Shown here piece by piece: positions 43,790-56,225 of a DNA stretch of 64,000 nt. Position numbers and translations under genes: made by a program. This stretch comes from Chrysomallon squamiferum (Eukaryota; Mollusca; Gastropoda; Neomphalida; Peltospiridae). The notes beneath the pieces are model-generated. The model was not told the DNA's origin, ran no database searches, and was given only the letters and a program-made list of their open reading frames with translations. How positions within the stretch are numbered: the first letter of the stretch is position 1; every line of letters begins with the position of its first letter. The DNA lies in contig CM022670.1 in NCBI GenBank assembly GCA_012295275.1, forward strand, positions 8,850,506-8,914,505, in the 5' to 3' direction.

Positions 43790-44634
43790 ATTTCGGGTAA
43801 GTATTAATCTGGAACTCAGAAAAGCCAATTGTAGGGCATTTGTTGCATTGGGAAATAGTCAAATAGGAGAATCACTGAATACCGATCTTGCGTCCCGTCA
43901 TGGCTAACATCATTTCTCTGTCACCAAGCTACATTCCACCCCATTGCTTACTTTAAACATTTATCTTTATGGAATTAAATAAATTCAGACAGTGTAACGT
44001 TTATCGTTACCACACGGTGCTGGTTGAAAACTTGGTGATGAAAAAGGTCAGTTAAATTGATTGAACAGTTTTTGTGTTCGAAAATCACCTGTAGGCGAGA
44101 AAATAAAACAAAGAAAATGTTGTTTCGTTACAGATTCCTCAAATACATGAGTAATGTTATAGATGATATACAGGATGTTAAGCTATAAAAAATGTAAATT
44201 TTGGTAATTTAAAAGAATTTTACACCTGTTTGCCAAAATATATATTTTTGTTTTATACATAGTTATTGTTAACTCTTCGCTAGTTTAATGAAAATGAATT
44301 ATACGTAATACTAATTTAAAAAGTGTAAAATGTAAGAAATCAATACTAAATGATGTAAAACAAAAATTTGGTTAATGAATAAATGTCTCATTCCTGTTTA
44401 TACAGAAGCGTCCATTATAAAAACTCGAAACCAGTAAATAAATGTCCAGAAAGCATTGTATGAACATATGGAATCAAGTGAGGTAGCAGGATATTTTAGG
44501 GGTTGTTATTAGTCTGTATATGTGATGATAAGACATTACTGGTGTAAGTAAATGACTGGATCACTTCCTAAACACGAGACACTCGTCACCCTCAGAGTGC
44601 GTCGTTTAAAAGCAGCTGAAGTTAAACACTGTGA
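41244..44634. other. Intergenic, no gene supported, one promoter-like block
   Basis: TG, AAAT, AAT and CA/CTGT microsatellites, plus T homopolymers at 43593-43617 and 43757-43787. A CpG-richer block at 43285-43570 is described separately. Confidence 0.45.
43285..43570 (+). promoter_or_regulatory. Promoter-like CpG-richer block with TATA-type motif
   Basis: Unique, CpG-bearing sequence bounded by AT repeats. It includes CCATATATAGAG (a TATA-like, near-CArG motif, about 43344) and a short open frame starting ATGGAATTATTGATAAAACG near 43494 that stops after 24 codons. It could be a promoter and first exon of an unseen + strand gene such as the Ser/Thr-rich frame 1.1 kb downstream. No clear donor was found. 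Confidence 0.25.
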
Positions 44635-44919
44635 AGTCAGACTTCAGCCGCGTCAGCAACAAGCCAGACATCAACTACCTCAGCTACAAGCCAAACCTCA
44701 TCTACATCATCTGCTTCTGCAACAAGCCTGACGTCGGCCACATCAGCCATAAGCCAAACCGTATCTACATCATCTCCTTCTGCTACAAGCCTGACCTCAC
44801 CTACATCGGCTACTAGTCAGACCTCACCTACGAGCCACACAGCAGCTACCTCTGCAACAAGCCAGACATCGGCTGTGTCGGCTATAAGCCAGATCTCAGC
44901 GAAATCAGCCAGGAGCTAA
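44635..44919 (+). CDS. Ser/Thr-rich mucin-like open frame, no start codon (exon or remnant)
   Basis: The frame following TGA at 44632-44634 runs 94 codons to TAA at 44917-44919, and 57 of the 94 residues are Ser or Thr. The motif ATSQTS recurs in units of roughly 24-36 bases (SATSQTSSTSSASATSLTSA and similar), like a densely O-glycosylated mucin stalk. The opposite strand and other frames contain stops or odd composition, and GC content is far above the surrounding DNA. There is no ATG in frame and no strong acceptor at the 5' end, so it may be a terminal exon of an unseen gene, a decayed one, or a non-coding repeat that happens to be open. Confidence 0.35.
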   Translation, partial: SQTSAASATSQTSTTSATSQTSSTSSASATSLTSATSAISQTVSTSSPSATSLTSPTSATSQTSPTSHTAATSATSQTSAVSAISQISAKSARS

Positions 44920-45273
44920 GTGAACACTGGTGAAGCGATAACTGATCAGCGGTCAGGAGCCTAATATCAAAAATTAAGTTTTTAATTTCTCTGAAATCAG
45001 AGAAAATGACTTGGCATGTAGGAATTGAGAGTTATATGTACCGTTGGTTTGTAACGATCTTAACATTTTATGTCCTCATTCCAACTTCAGATCACTTCGA
45101 CATATTGTTGCTAAATGTTAATCATAATTTATTCATGTACACCGAATCAGAAATATTGTTGCCTTGGTTTCTGTGGTATAATATATATATATTTTTCCTG
45201 TCTTTCAGTATATAGTAAATATTGTCAATAATAATAATAATAATCATAATAATAATAATAATAATAATATTGC

Positions 45274-45304
<31 letters not shown>

Positions 45305-46245
45305 ATGCTACTGGATTCTGAGTATTTTTATTATTTACGATACGTACATTTTACGGATTGCACATTTATATTATTTGAACCAGAAAAAAAAAAAAATAAA
45401 TAAAAAAATACGAAGAATCGTCTAGACCACATTTTTCTATTTTTTTCTTTTTTAAATATCCATTCTTCATAAAATTAATTTTCATAAACAATACACTATA
45501 AAGATTTCGACTAACGTAAAGCATTTTCATCCTATTTGAGTAAAAAAATCAATAGATTCATTCGCTGTCCAGAAGATCACAGCAAATTGCGTAACGTTAA
45601 TCTCGCGTTATTCCACGAGAGTGTGACGTCAAGCTCTCTGGTGACAGCAGACCGCGCCTGATGGCTTGCTTCGCTATTAATGGCGCAAGAATGCCATCAA
45701 TGATATCCTTAGTTATTACCAGAGGGAATGGAAGTGGTGCTTGCCTAGGTGTGTGGGGAGAGAGTCTGATAACCCAGAGATATTGTGTCTCGTGTGAAGC
45801 GCTGTAGATAATTCTGAAATCAGGTCGAAATCTGATGAAGCTGGAAACAAGAAATCTCATTGTTTAGTGTGACTTAACAGTAAAAACGTTTTATAAATTA
45901 CATTAATGATTGTATCGGATGGCTTCGCTACGTTAACTTGTTGACAGATGCCTTACCACGAAATCTACAGTCGTTTCAGTTTCTTTGATGCATTAACAGC
46001 GTATTATATTTCTTTCTCTCGTAAAACCAGTTTAATAGCTCTGCTATCGCATATAACGTAAAACGTATTACATATTAAAGTTTAGTTTTGTTATGACGTG
46101 GTAAGAGGTGCGTAATTGTGTATGTATATGACTGTGTGTTACTGTGTATGTGTCTGTGTGTGTGTTTAGGAATGAAAATTCTCTTGTCTTGAGAATGTCT
46201 GATTATAGTGACAATATTCAAGAACAAAGTCACAACCACACAAAC

Positions 46246-46310
46246 ATCAGATGCCGCTGACGAGACTCGAACGTACGACACCCATTCGTCCGTACTTTAC
46301 CATCGAGACA
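46246..46310 (-). mobile_element. Possible tRNA-like (SINE) remnant
   Basis: In minus orientation the sequence reads CGATGGTAAAGTACGGACGA, then GTACGTTCGAGTCTCGTCAG. The second part has a B-box-like GTTCGAGTC and the first a decayed A-box region at about the right distance. No tail or target duplication was found. Confidence 0.25.
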
Positions 46311-46651
46311 ATTCTTTATGTATGTCTCTGTGTCTGTAGCTCTTTACTAAACAAGAATAAAATCATCCATAATTTGTTTTAACTGTTATTATTTATTACT
46401 TCACAGACTGGTAGCTTTATATTTGTTGATCAGTAACTTGTGCGGAAGAAAATTATTCTTTCACGTAGTTTACTGATATTTAACCCAGTACCATAACGAG
46501 GCAAAAACGTTAAAGGATATCAACGTTACTGAGTATTAACGTTTACGTCCACGGTTCCATCAACAGCTGAAAGATACTGAACAGATGTGCTGCATGAAAG
46601 GCTTTAATGATATTTTGCTTAAACTCCGGAATCCTTTGTGCATTTTAATCT

Positions 46652-46665
46652 GTTGCCATGGAAAC
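46652..46665. promoter_or_regulatory. X-box (RFX-type) motif
   Basis: GTTGCCATGGAAAC differs by one base from the symmetric RFX consensus GTTGCCATGGCAAC. No gene start was identified nearby. Confidence 0.3.
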
Positions 46666-46969
46666 AAATGATCCTGTTATAGGCAACGTGCTCTAGTGTA
46701 GTAAAGCACATGTTTATTACATAATTACATGTTAACGTGCATGGTTTTTATTTTTATTTTTATCTTTTCAATATTATGATTATTTTTTATTTTATTTTTT
46801 TATTTATTGATTTATTGATTTATTATTATTATTTTTTTTTTTTTTTTATTTTTTTTTTTTTTTTTTTTTTTTTTTTATTTTTTTTTTTTTTTGGTCTTTG
46901 AATAAAGTTCGTCATTAAAATGTAATTTGGGTTTTTAAATAATAATAATAATAAAACAAATTGAAGTGT

Positions 46970-47000
<31 letters not shown>

Positions 47001-47513
47001 AATGTATTAGTGAAAATGATAAATAAAAATAATTTATAATAAAGAACAAAATATAAATGTAAAACAAATAAAAAAATTAATATTAATAACTCATAATTAT
47101 AGGATTTACTGAAAAATTTGATATAATTCTTTTAAAATAGTTATTAGTTAAGCAACATATTATTTCGTTCTTATTCTTAATTCCATACTTTGGTTTTCAT
47201 CATTACCACTTACGTCAAAGTTAATACTTTTTCCTTTTTGTTTAAAATTTGGAGATCCAATAAATATAATTCACAGATGTATTTACAACAGTAAACCGTA
47301 ACAGAAGGAAACAAAAATAGAAAAAAAAAAAAATTGATTAATTAAAAAATAATAACTAAACAAAAAATTAAAAATTAAAATAAATTAAATTGAAATCCCA
47401 GACGTATTAAAATAACAGTTAAAAATAATAATGTTAATAATTTATTTCATAATCCAAACAGGACAAATATATAAATTACTAGTAGCAAACGAATGTATCG
47501 GAATTTTAAAAGA

Positions 47514-47547
47514 TTTATTTATTTATTTATTTATTTATTTAATTATT

Positions 47548-47604
<57 letters not shown>
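47514..47604. repeat. (TTTA)n then (TTA)n microsatellite
   Basis: A tetramer run followed by a trimer run of about 90 bases in total. Confidence 0.95.
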
Positions 47605-47759
47605 TTAAATTAATAGTTGGTGATTAAATCAAATTAATTAAATTTTAGTTTTGAGCTAGTTCACTCAAGATTGCCTTTATCATAGGCTCAGGCTGTTCGT
47701 TAAATTGAATTACCTAAGAAATATGAATGTTTACCTTTAAACTTTTATTAATGCGTGTC

Positions 47760-49700
47760 CTGTTACATTTAATCCTTGCCGAGTTGTTTCCCTTCTTTGT
47801 GCGGAAGAACATCAGTATTTTTCATGCTGCCCAATTTCTTGTTGTTTCTTCTGTGTGCAAAATCACTCCATGAACACAGCGCATCAGAACCCACTCAGTT
47901 TGTCTGTCACTTGGGTTTATGGATACATGTGTGTGTGTGTGTGTCTGTTTGTGTGTGAGTGTGTCTGTGTGTGTGTGTGTCTGTGTGTGTGTGTGTGTCT
48001 GTGAATAATATATAAAATAAAAACAACTAAGTAAGTAAATAAATAAGAAGAATAATAATAAAAAAGATGACGTTGAAGAATACGTCACAGAAGCCATTTT
48101 TAAGTTGCAGACATGAAATGTTTCGTTCGTAGAAACTGGATTAATGGTAAGATTTTTATTTTTAATTCCATAGCTAACCAATATATCTATATACAAACAA
48201 TATTGTTGCAACTGTTGTTACTCATTATAATTATTTTTACAGTTTTGTCGTTATTTTTATTATTATTTATTTTGTTGTTATTTTTGTATTATTGGTTGTT
48301 ATAACTGTTAATGATTTTTTTATTATTTGTATTGCTGTTGTTATTACTATCATCGTCTTTTTGTTGCTGTTCTTGCTATTGTTGTTCCTGTTACTATTGT
48401 GTTGTTGTTGTTACTATTGTCACTATGGTTATTATTTCTGTCACTATTACTGTTGTTGTGGTCTTGTATCATCATCATCATCATCATATATATGTATATG
48501 TAGAAGCCGAATATATATTTATATCTGTTTTAGTATGTTTATTTATATTTGTAGCCATTATTATACAGTTTGTACTTGTATGTGTATTTGTATTAAAAAC
48601 AAAAAACAAAACAACAACAGCAACAAAAAGCAACAACATTATCTGTATAGAAATATATCTCAACGTCGTACAAAGCTGATTCTGCCTGGCTTGGCCTTGT
48701 CGTTTAAAAAAAAAAAAAAAAAAACACAATTATTTACGTTATATGTACATTAATATGACATAAAGTAACGTGATTTTAATTGGTAGCAAATACAAAATGT
48801 TTTCACAGACTACGTCTTTAAATTTTAGTAATGACTCTGCTAGGATTTAGGATGTAGTTAAACAATTGTTAATATTTAAATAATAATAATGATCATAATA
48901 ATAATAATAATAATAATAATAAATGTGCATATTTATTGCAAAGTTATAGAAAAAGGGAAAAAAAGAAAAAAAGAAAAAAAAAGTCAAACAGAAAAAAAAA
49001 AAAAAAAAAAAAGAAGAAACAACAGAAGGAGAAACATACACGCTCCATAGGTCCTGCCCATTAAACTCATCAGACTGTTAAGTCGAGGTCGCCTATTAGG
49101 CCTGGAATACCAGTAATTACGGCAGTACCGTTCATTAAGTCGACCTAAAACTCTCAGCTTCTCCCTGCAATACTTTCAGGTGATATGACACGTTCTGAAC
49201 GCAGGAAATAGCAAAGAAACACCACCGAACATCTCGCTTGTGAACGAGGAAGTGTTGTCATGGGAAAAGAGAAAAGTATTTAAAAAGAAACAAGATCGCA
49301 TCGATAATATTACGACGATAAAATTACTGAAATAAATGTCAATTTTTACACTGCTATCGCACACGCTGGACCGCTAAATTAAATTTACTGGATGATAAAA
49401 TATTCAAAGAAAATTCCGGTAATAAAACCACGACGATAAACATGCTCGTCTACGAAAACAAGCCATGAATTATTATTTTGTTTCGCTTGTATTTTCACTC
49501 CGTGACTGCATGACTTTAAATGGCGATGTTGTTGACATTCTTCGATTAGTACTTGATGTTCGCCGGTGTACTGATGGCTGCTAACGCCCTGAAATTTCTT
49601 CTCCTGACAGGTGAAATAACATCAGCCATAGAGTCTACACCAAAGAGTGAGGGTAAAAGTACTGACACGAAATATCTACTAAATTGCCTGGACATACAGT

Positions 49701-49733
<33 letters not shown>

Positions 49734-50450
49734 TATGTGTTCGTTTATTTACTAACATCACTCTTCACAAATGTACATTTTAAAAAATATTTATTTGTAT
49801 GTGATACATAGATAAACATACAGCACAATACATGCATAGCGCAAAAATAAATAAATAAATAAAATTCAGAATTGCTGATGATGGATAATCGAGTAACATC
49901 TACATCACCGTCGTCGTGTTTTCCTCTGTAGATATAACTATTTTGATACAAAAATTCACGTATACGTTTAATCGTTTAGTGCTGTAATAAAACAAATACA
50001 CATAGAAATAACTTGTTGTTGATATGTGCAGTTAATTTCATTTAAGTCAGTTCATGTGTACGTGCAGTGTCTGGAGAAATTCAACACAAATCAAGTAAGA
50101 AAATACATATAATTATGGGACACATGGTATTGTTAATTTTCATGGTCTGCATTTCAAGGTATATGTCGTGGACTTAATTTTGATAAATTTCTGATATATT
50201 TCTGATTTCTTTTTAACAGATAGTGGACCCTCATAATGTCGTGCCTCCAACAGAAATTGCACACTTAGAGGAAATAAATTCCATCAGCAAGATCCAAGAT
50301 AGTTGTATTTAAAATGTGTCCAGTAAGGCAGGACACCCTGATAGACAGACAGACAGACAGAGAGACAGACAGACAGACAAATAGACAGACACTGAGGAAC
50401 ATTTTATCGCTTAAAGAGAACTAACATCATTATAGAAAAATATTAATCTG
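47760..50450. repeat. 3' flank of the IgGFc-binding-like gene, copy A of a duplicated segment
   Basis: Collinear similarity to 61010-63803 is visible in blocks: 47760-47925 with 61010-61150 (ATCCTTGCCGAGTTGTTTCC against ATCCTTGCCGAGTTATTTCC), 48055-48185 with 61520-61640, 48565-48660 with 62150-62215, and 49860-50040 with 62805-62965. The blocks are separated by microsatellites that differ in type and length. No gene is supported inside. A (CAGA)n repeat lies at 50342-50392. Confidence 0.8.
48060..48185. other. Conserved non-coding block, copy A
   Basis: From GTTTCGTTCGTAGAAACTGG through GTAAGATTTTTATTTTTAAT the two copies (48120-48172 and 61577-61629) are almost base-identical, although flanking DNA has diverged strongly. 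The + strand reads ATTAATG/GTAAGA, a good splice donor. The minus strand reads AAAATGGCTTCTGTGACGTA, with an ATG in good context. Confidence 0.55.
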
Positions 50451-51133
50451 TCATTCAACATCAGTATTACTTTGTGGCAAATTTCCGTTAAAGAGTCTTT
50501 TCATGTGAAGAAAAGAAGTCATTATGTCAGGAAGGACAATCAAACCTGCTGCAATAAATATAAATATAATACCAGTAGCTCCGACTGCCTGTGCAGAGGG
50601 TCTGTCGTCTTTCACGCTGATTAATTTCCTTATTGTCTTTCCCAAAACTGTCGTGTCTACCGTCAGATTCCTCTTAATCTCATCAACTAACTGTGACACA
50701 GAATCCGGCTGTTCTGTGGCTGACTGACGACAATAACATTTACAGACAGAAGAAACACTTGTCTGAGAATCGCCAAATGGTAACGAAGATGAAGAGATGT
50801 AATTATCTGAGGTTGGAACATCGTCAGAATACGTTACAACCGTTGTCGAATAAGGTGCTGGGTCAAGAACGGTTGTTTGAACAATGATGTCAGCGGACAC
50901 ATAGTTTGATGAAGATGTTTCGATGTCTTCACTCGAGGATGTTTCTGGCTGTGTCGCCAGATCTGAAAACTCGGTTACGCTGGTGGATGTGATATCTGTG
51001 GCCGACATTTCACTTGAACTGATTGGTAAAGTAGAATCATTTTGTGTCTCGCCAGAGTCTACAGAGCTTGTAGCTGATGAATACCAAGACGATGTAGACT
51101 CGAGTGAAAGAGAGTTAGAGACGTTGTAAGCGA
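50451..51133 (-). CDS. IgGFc-binding-like gene, coding exon 4 (stalk, Cys cluster, TM, tail)
   Basis: The 683-base terminal exon follows a TTGTCTTTTCAG acceptor. It encodes a stalk rich in Ser, Thr and acidic residues, then CKCYCR, an amphipathic region LVDEIKRNLTVDTTVLGKTI, the KDDRPSA motif, the membrane span GIIFIFIAAGLIVLP and a tail ending QSNTDVE. The C-terminal half is almost repeated at 63804-64000. Confidence 0.9.
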
Positions 51134-51449
51134 CTGAAAAGACAAGAGAAAAGGAAACTTCAGATGTCAGTTTCAAATGTGGCTAACATTAATTACCGTA
51201 ACTGAATAATGGTTATAAACAGTATTTCGATATAACTGTACATGTGTACCCGTATTAACTATTAACGACCAACTCGTATATAAGCATCATAGACATACTT
51301 AGTTTCATTCTTTGATTGATCATTGTCTTAATAGCATTTATCATAATATAAAGTTTTTACAAATGTTTGGAATCAGATGATTTATCCTGGTTTCTTTGCT
51401 ATTCCAGAAATAGCTCTGCGAATGAAATCGTCTCTTGGAAGGTACATGT

Positions 51450-51487
<38 letters not shown>

Positions 51488-53381
51488 TACATACATACAT
51501 ACATACATACCTATACATATATGTATATTTCTTCTAGTGATAAATGTGGCTAGAACAAAGACAGAAATAAAATGCTAAAAAAAAAAAATAAATAAGTACC
51601 GGACACGAATGCTAGATATAACAAACAGAACATCCAAGTGAAGTATACGGAGATCAGAAACGTGTGTTTGCAGCCGAGTACAACGGATATAATACAAAAA
51701 ACAGAGATGGCCACTTCCACATAAAATAAAATTAATAAAACAATGAACAGACTTTCTATTGACGTTACAGACTGGGTTGTTGGTGTTTCGTCTCTCGGAT
51801 GATGTTATTATATACGTCTTTTCGTTAATGCATTTGCTTTGTTGCCATTGTTTGGAGAGCGAACGTACAGGCAATCGTTACAGAAACCAACCATGCTGTC
51901 TATATGTTCGCTTGACAAGAATCGTATCTAGCGTCTAAGCTTGAAAAATAATAATAATATTATCACTCTGTTTATTTTCAAGCTAAGTTTACTGAAAAGT
52001 TCATTGTCTCCAACAGATTTCAGCTAATTGTTTTTCTCAGCGTATTCACGAAGCATCCTCGCTGAACTTTGAACAAAACAGAAGACTGTTCTAATTTTGA
52101 TTCTCTGCAATGGCGGAACAACGTGAAGTGCCGCAGTTCGTCTGTCACGACAAACATAGCACATGAATAAAACGTTGTATTGAAACAGTCAGAATACATG
52201 CACAAAATGTGTCTGATAAACAATTCACGAAGCATAGCTCGTTTGTTCCAGCTAATCGGAGACTCCGACTGGACTTTCGCAGAACTGAGGAGCAAAGTGA
52301 AATATCCTGTGTTTCTTGTCACGGCAAATATCGTACATAAAATATTGAAACAGTGATAATAAATACACACTTCACTGTGCATGATCTTGAATTTACAAAT
52401 TTCAGCAGCATAATCAATTATCATTTTTCATTTTTATTTATTTTTTATTTTTTTAAATACTTTCATGTGATCGCTCATAGCTATTTAGTATCCTTAAATT
52501 TTCTCTTTTATTTACCAGAGAAAAGCAGGTTTATAAATTTTATATGAAAGTAGATTTCAGAAGCAGACATTTTAGATTATGACTGATTTTGTCAGGAAAA
52601 ATCTTTTCATCAATCCATATGTATATATTCACTTTTTCCTTACTTTTTCAGAATATTTATTTATTTATTTCAGTATTACAAACAGATACGTCTTTAATTT
52701 AATTATTTATTTATTTATAATAATAATAATAATCGTAATAATTATTATTATTATTATTTTTAAATCAAAATTGTTATTGATATTAAGGGTGCAAAAGTAG
52801 GTATACAGTAGTATCACATCAGAGAATTTAGTAGCACATTAAATTAGCTGGACTCATTTTTCTTATTTTCCATATTTTATTTAAATTAATAAAAATGCAT
52901 ATATTTTTTTATTAGTTTTTTTGTTGTCTTTCTTCACAACTGTGTACCTACTTTTTGCACCCCTCCCTGTATACATTTCAGAAAGCAATGTATTCAGAGT
53001 TGGTGATGATCCATGGAGTTCCACAGAGCCAAGTATCCGTAGAAACAGCAAGCTGTGACATTAAAGACACGTTTGTTTGTTTGTTGGTTGGTTCGGAGAT
53101 ATCAGTGCAAATGAACGGACTGTTGCACTCAAATTTGTTCAGCTCCAGGAGAACTCAGGTTTCTGTTTTCACCGTGAAATTAAGTGTTCCCAGTTTACTG
53201 TACTGTCTGGGTGCTGGTGACCGCACTGGTTTGTCACCATCTAGCCTACCTCTTGAAAATCACCATGAACTGTAGTCAAAGGATGATCTACTTGCAGCCA
53301 TTGCATTGCCAGTTTCCCGAGTGAATCAGACATCACACATATTTTCTGAGCTGTTCAGAAATTACACATATTTTCTGTAAC

Positions 53382-53427
<46 letters not shown>

Positions 53428-56013
53428 ATCACATTCCGTAGTTTATGCTTTCTAATAATGTAAAATAAAAAGAAGAAGAAAAATGTTATCTTATATAAGA
53501 TTCATTGTACAGGTGTTCAGCATTGATTTTGTTTTCAAATATATAATTAATTATTTATATTCATAAACCTGATACTCAAGATGACTTATTTACAACTTAC
53601 CCAAGGCCATTCCTAGATTATATCCGAAAGCAACGGCATCGTTCTCGCCGAAACCATATGCAACGACCCCGACAGGAACTGTGCTGTCGTTGTTAATAGT
53701 TAAACTCGCAGATGTCTGCTCCAAAGTCGCTACAGCAAAATTACAAGAACTTATATTAACAGACGAGTTGCGAATTTCATTGCTCAAATTGTTGATATCA
53801 TCTCTGTGAAATAAAACAGCAACGTAAAACTTCATACTGATCTCTACGTTGAACCAATGGCTGACAAAGGTCTGGGACAAGAACTGGCCAGTGGATGGAA
53901 CAACAGTCATGAAAGGATCTCCGATTTCAGTAGTACCACCAGCACGGTTTCCTTTGGCAATCAAAAGCACTAACACAGGTCTGTCAGAGGTCAGGCATAG
54001 CTGACCTGTTAGGTATGTATCTATTTCTACAAAATCTCCTCTGCCGACAGAGTACGTCTTTCCGTCACTCGTACTGATATTCGTGTTGTTGTTACTGGCA
54101 ATGACGCGATAAAATGAGCCAGAGTCTTTTTCTGCCAAATCAAAGAGGACGAACGAATAGCCGAAATTCTCGGTCGACGGAATCATTTCCACCATCATGT
54201 CGCCGCCAAATTTATCCACGGGGACTTTGCTGCACGTGTGACTAAGAAGAACAGTGATTGGCTTGTTACTCGTTATGATGGTTCCTGTCAAATCGGCTTT
54301 GCATTTTGTGCCAACCATCTGAAAGCGGTTAAGATCGAACGACAATTCAGCACCGTCTGTCAGTTTGTCATTACCACAGGTGCCAGACTCAGACAGTTTT
54401 AACTGAAACCTCACAGTGGTTGAATCCTCTACAGCAGCAGCTGCTATCCATACATCATAGGAAGCCGGATAGGAAACGACAATATATTCAGTGGACAGAG
54501 CTTTAATCGGTATCACGTGGTAGCCGTCTGTACTTACTTGGTAGTAGTTAAGAGCAAACACATTGACAGGAGACGATGCTTGGATGTACAACGTTTTGCT
54601 CTCCACTGTCTGGTCAGTGCTGTATTTGAAGTCGTTATCAGGACCTTGCAGCTGAAGTGATGTCCCAGCCGACACAAAGTAACTGTCACTACTTCCATCC
54701 ATGTTGTTGTTAATTGTCACATTGGCGTCTGACTCTGCTGAGATGAGGATGTAGAGGTCGCTTATGCTGTAGATGTTAGGCATGAAGCTGATTAAGAACT
54801 CGGTACCCGAGTAATCTACAGAGGTTAAACCTGAAAAGACAGTATCAGTCTTTGTAAAGTGACCGTAAAAACAAATTAATTTAAAGCAATTACTAGCTTT
54901 GCATTAAAACAAAGCTGACAGTATAAAAGAAAGATATTAATGTGTAAGATCGCTAGTATTATTCCTGGGTGTTTTCTGAATAACAGTATGTCACTCGAAG
55001 AAGAATTTGAATTGTCATTATTTCTTGGTCTATAAACGACTATGTGTTTATTGTGAAATCCCCACCCCTTCTGATGCAGCTCTAAAAAGTTAGTTATGCC
55101 ACAACTTGAGAGTTCCACAAATCCTTAAACATTGCTGGTCCAAACCTTCTAAATACTCGAGGTGCTACTGCAACATATTTTGTCATAAATTATCCTGGAT
55201 CATCATCATTATAATTCTTATTCTTATTAGTAGTAGCAATTTAATAAAGAAATTTAAAAAAAAAAAAAAAGTTGAAGGGTTATATTTCAAAACAATATAT
55301 TTCAAAAAAAATATCTACTATAAATATATTATTATACTCTTCAAAAAAAAAAAAAAAAAAAAAAAATGAAAAAAAGAAGTTAATTCGTCTTGACGTTGTA
55401 AATGATCTTAGCCAATAAAACAATTCGAAAATCAATTTAAAATGCAGAATATGTGCATATTTGTGTATGTAGATGAGAATGTGTGCGTAGTTATGTGTCT
55501 GTGCAGATTCTAATGATTTTATGTAGAATAAGCAGATCCTTTTTTAAAAATACTTTAATAATAGAATAATATTTGAATATTTGAATAGCAAAGTAATGTT
55601 TATGGACAGTGCATATGTTTGATATTAACATACGCGAATTCAGCAGAAGAAACGAAATTTTTTTAACGAAGTTGCGTTTAAAGTGAAGTCAGCTTTAAAA
55701 CATTATTATATAATGAACTATGTTATTTATGTATGAATGTGTGAATGTGTTTGTTTGTTCTTTTTGTTTTTTTACATATATATTTATGTATGTGTGCGGA
55801 TTTCTCAGTTAATGACTGATCACAATTCAATGGAAAATAAAGTGGACAAAAAAAACATACAAACAAAAACAATTTTTTTTTTTTTAAATGTACAGGACTA
55901 AAAACCTACCTCCTCTCATTAATATCGCGAAAAAGAAAGGCAAAACCTGTGGAAAAAAAAAATATTCCACAAATGAATGATGATATAAGTTAATTAATCA
56001 TTATCAGCAACGA

Positions 56014-56049
<36 letters not shown>

Positions 56050-56163
56050 ACATTCACACTTATAATTATATAAAAAAAAAAAAAAATAAAAAAAAATAAA
56101 TAGAAATAGACATTTTCTCATCAAACTGAAAAATCATTAAGAAATTTTACTTAAATAATAAAA

Positions 56164-56225
<62 letters not shown>

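Larger units (their letters stand above)
44920..47755. other. Intergenic, no gene supported
   Basis: AAT and poly-A tracts (45230-45300), a unique CpG-bearing block at 45590-45870, an RFX-type X-box at 46652, a long T/A-T tract at 46831-46893 and a GT run at 46972-46996. A possible tRNA-like remnant is at 46246-46310. Confidence 0.45.
51134..53600 (-). other. Intron 3 of the IgGFc-binding-like gene
   Basis: A 2467-base intron with a CA repeat (51453-51483), a degenerate tandem duplication (52047-52340), a mariner-type inverted-repeat element (52780-52973) and a TG repeat (53383-53421). A 106-codon + strand frame at 52955-53275 starts inside the repeat element and has no recognised domain. 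Confidence 0.75.

Noticed and set aside
52020-52424. 134-codon minus-strand frame in intron 3
   Set aside because: It spans a diverged tandem duplication inside an intron whose flanking exons already agree in phase. No family was recognised.
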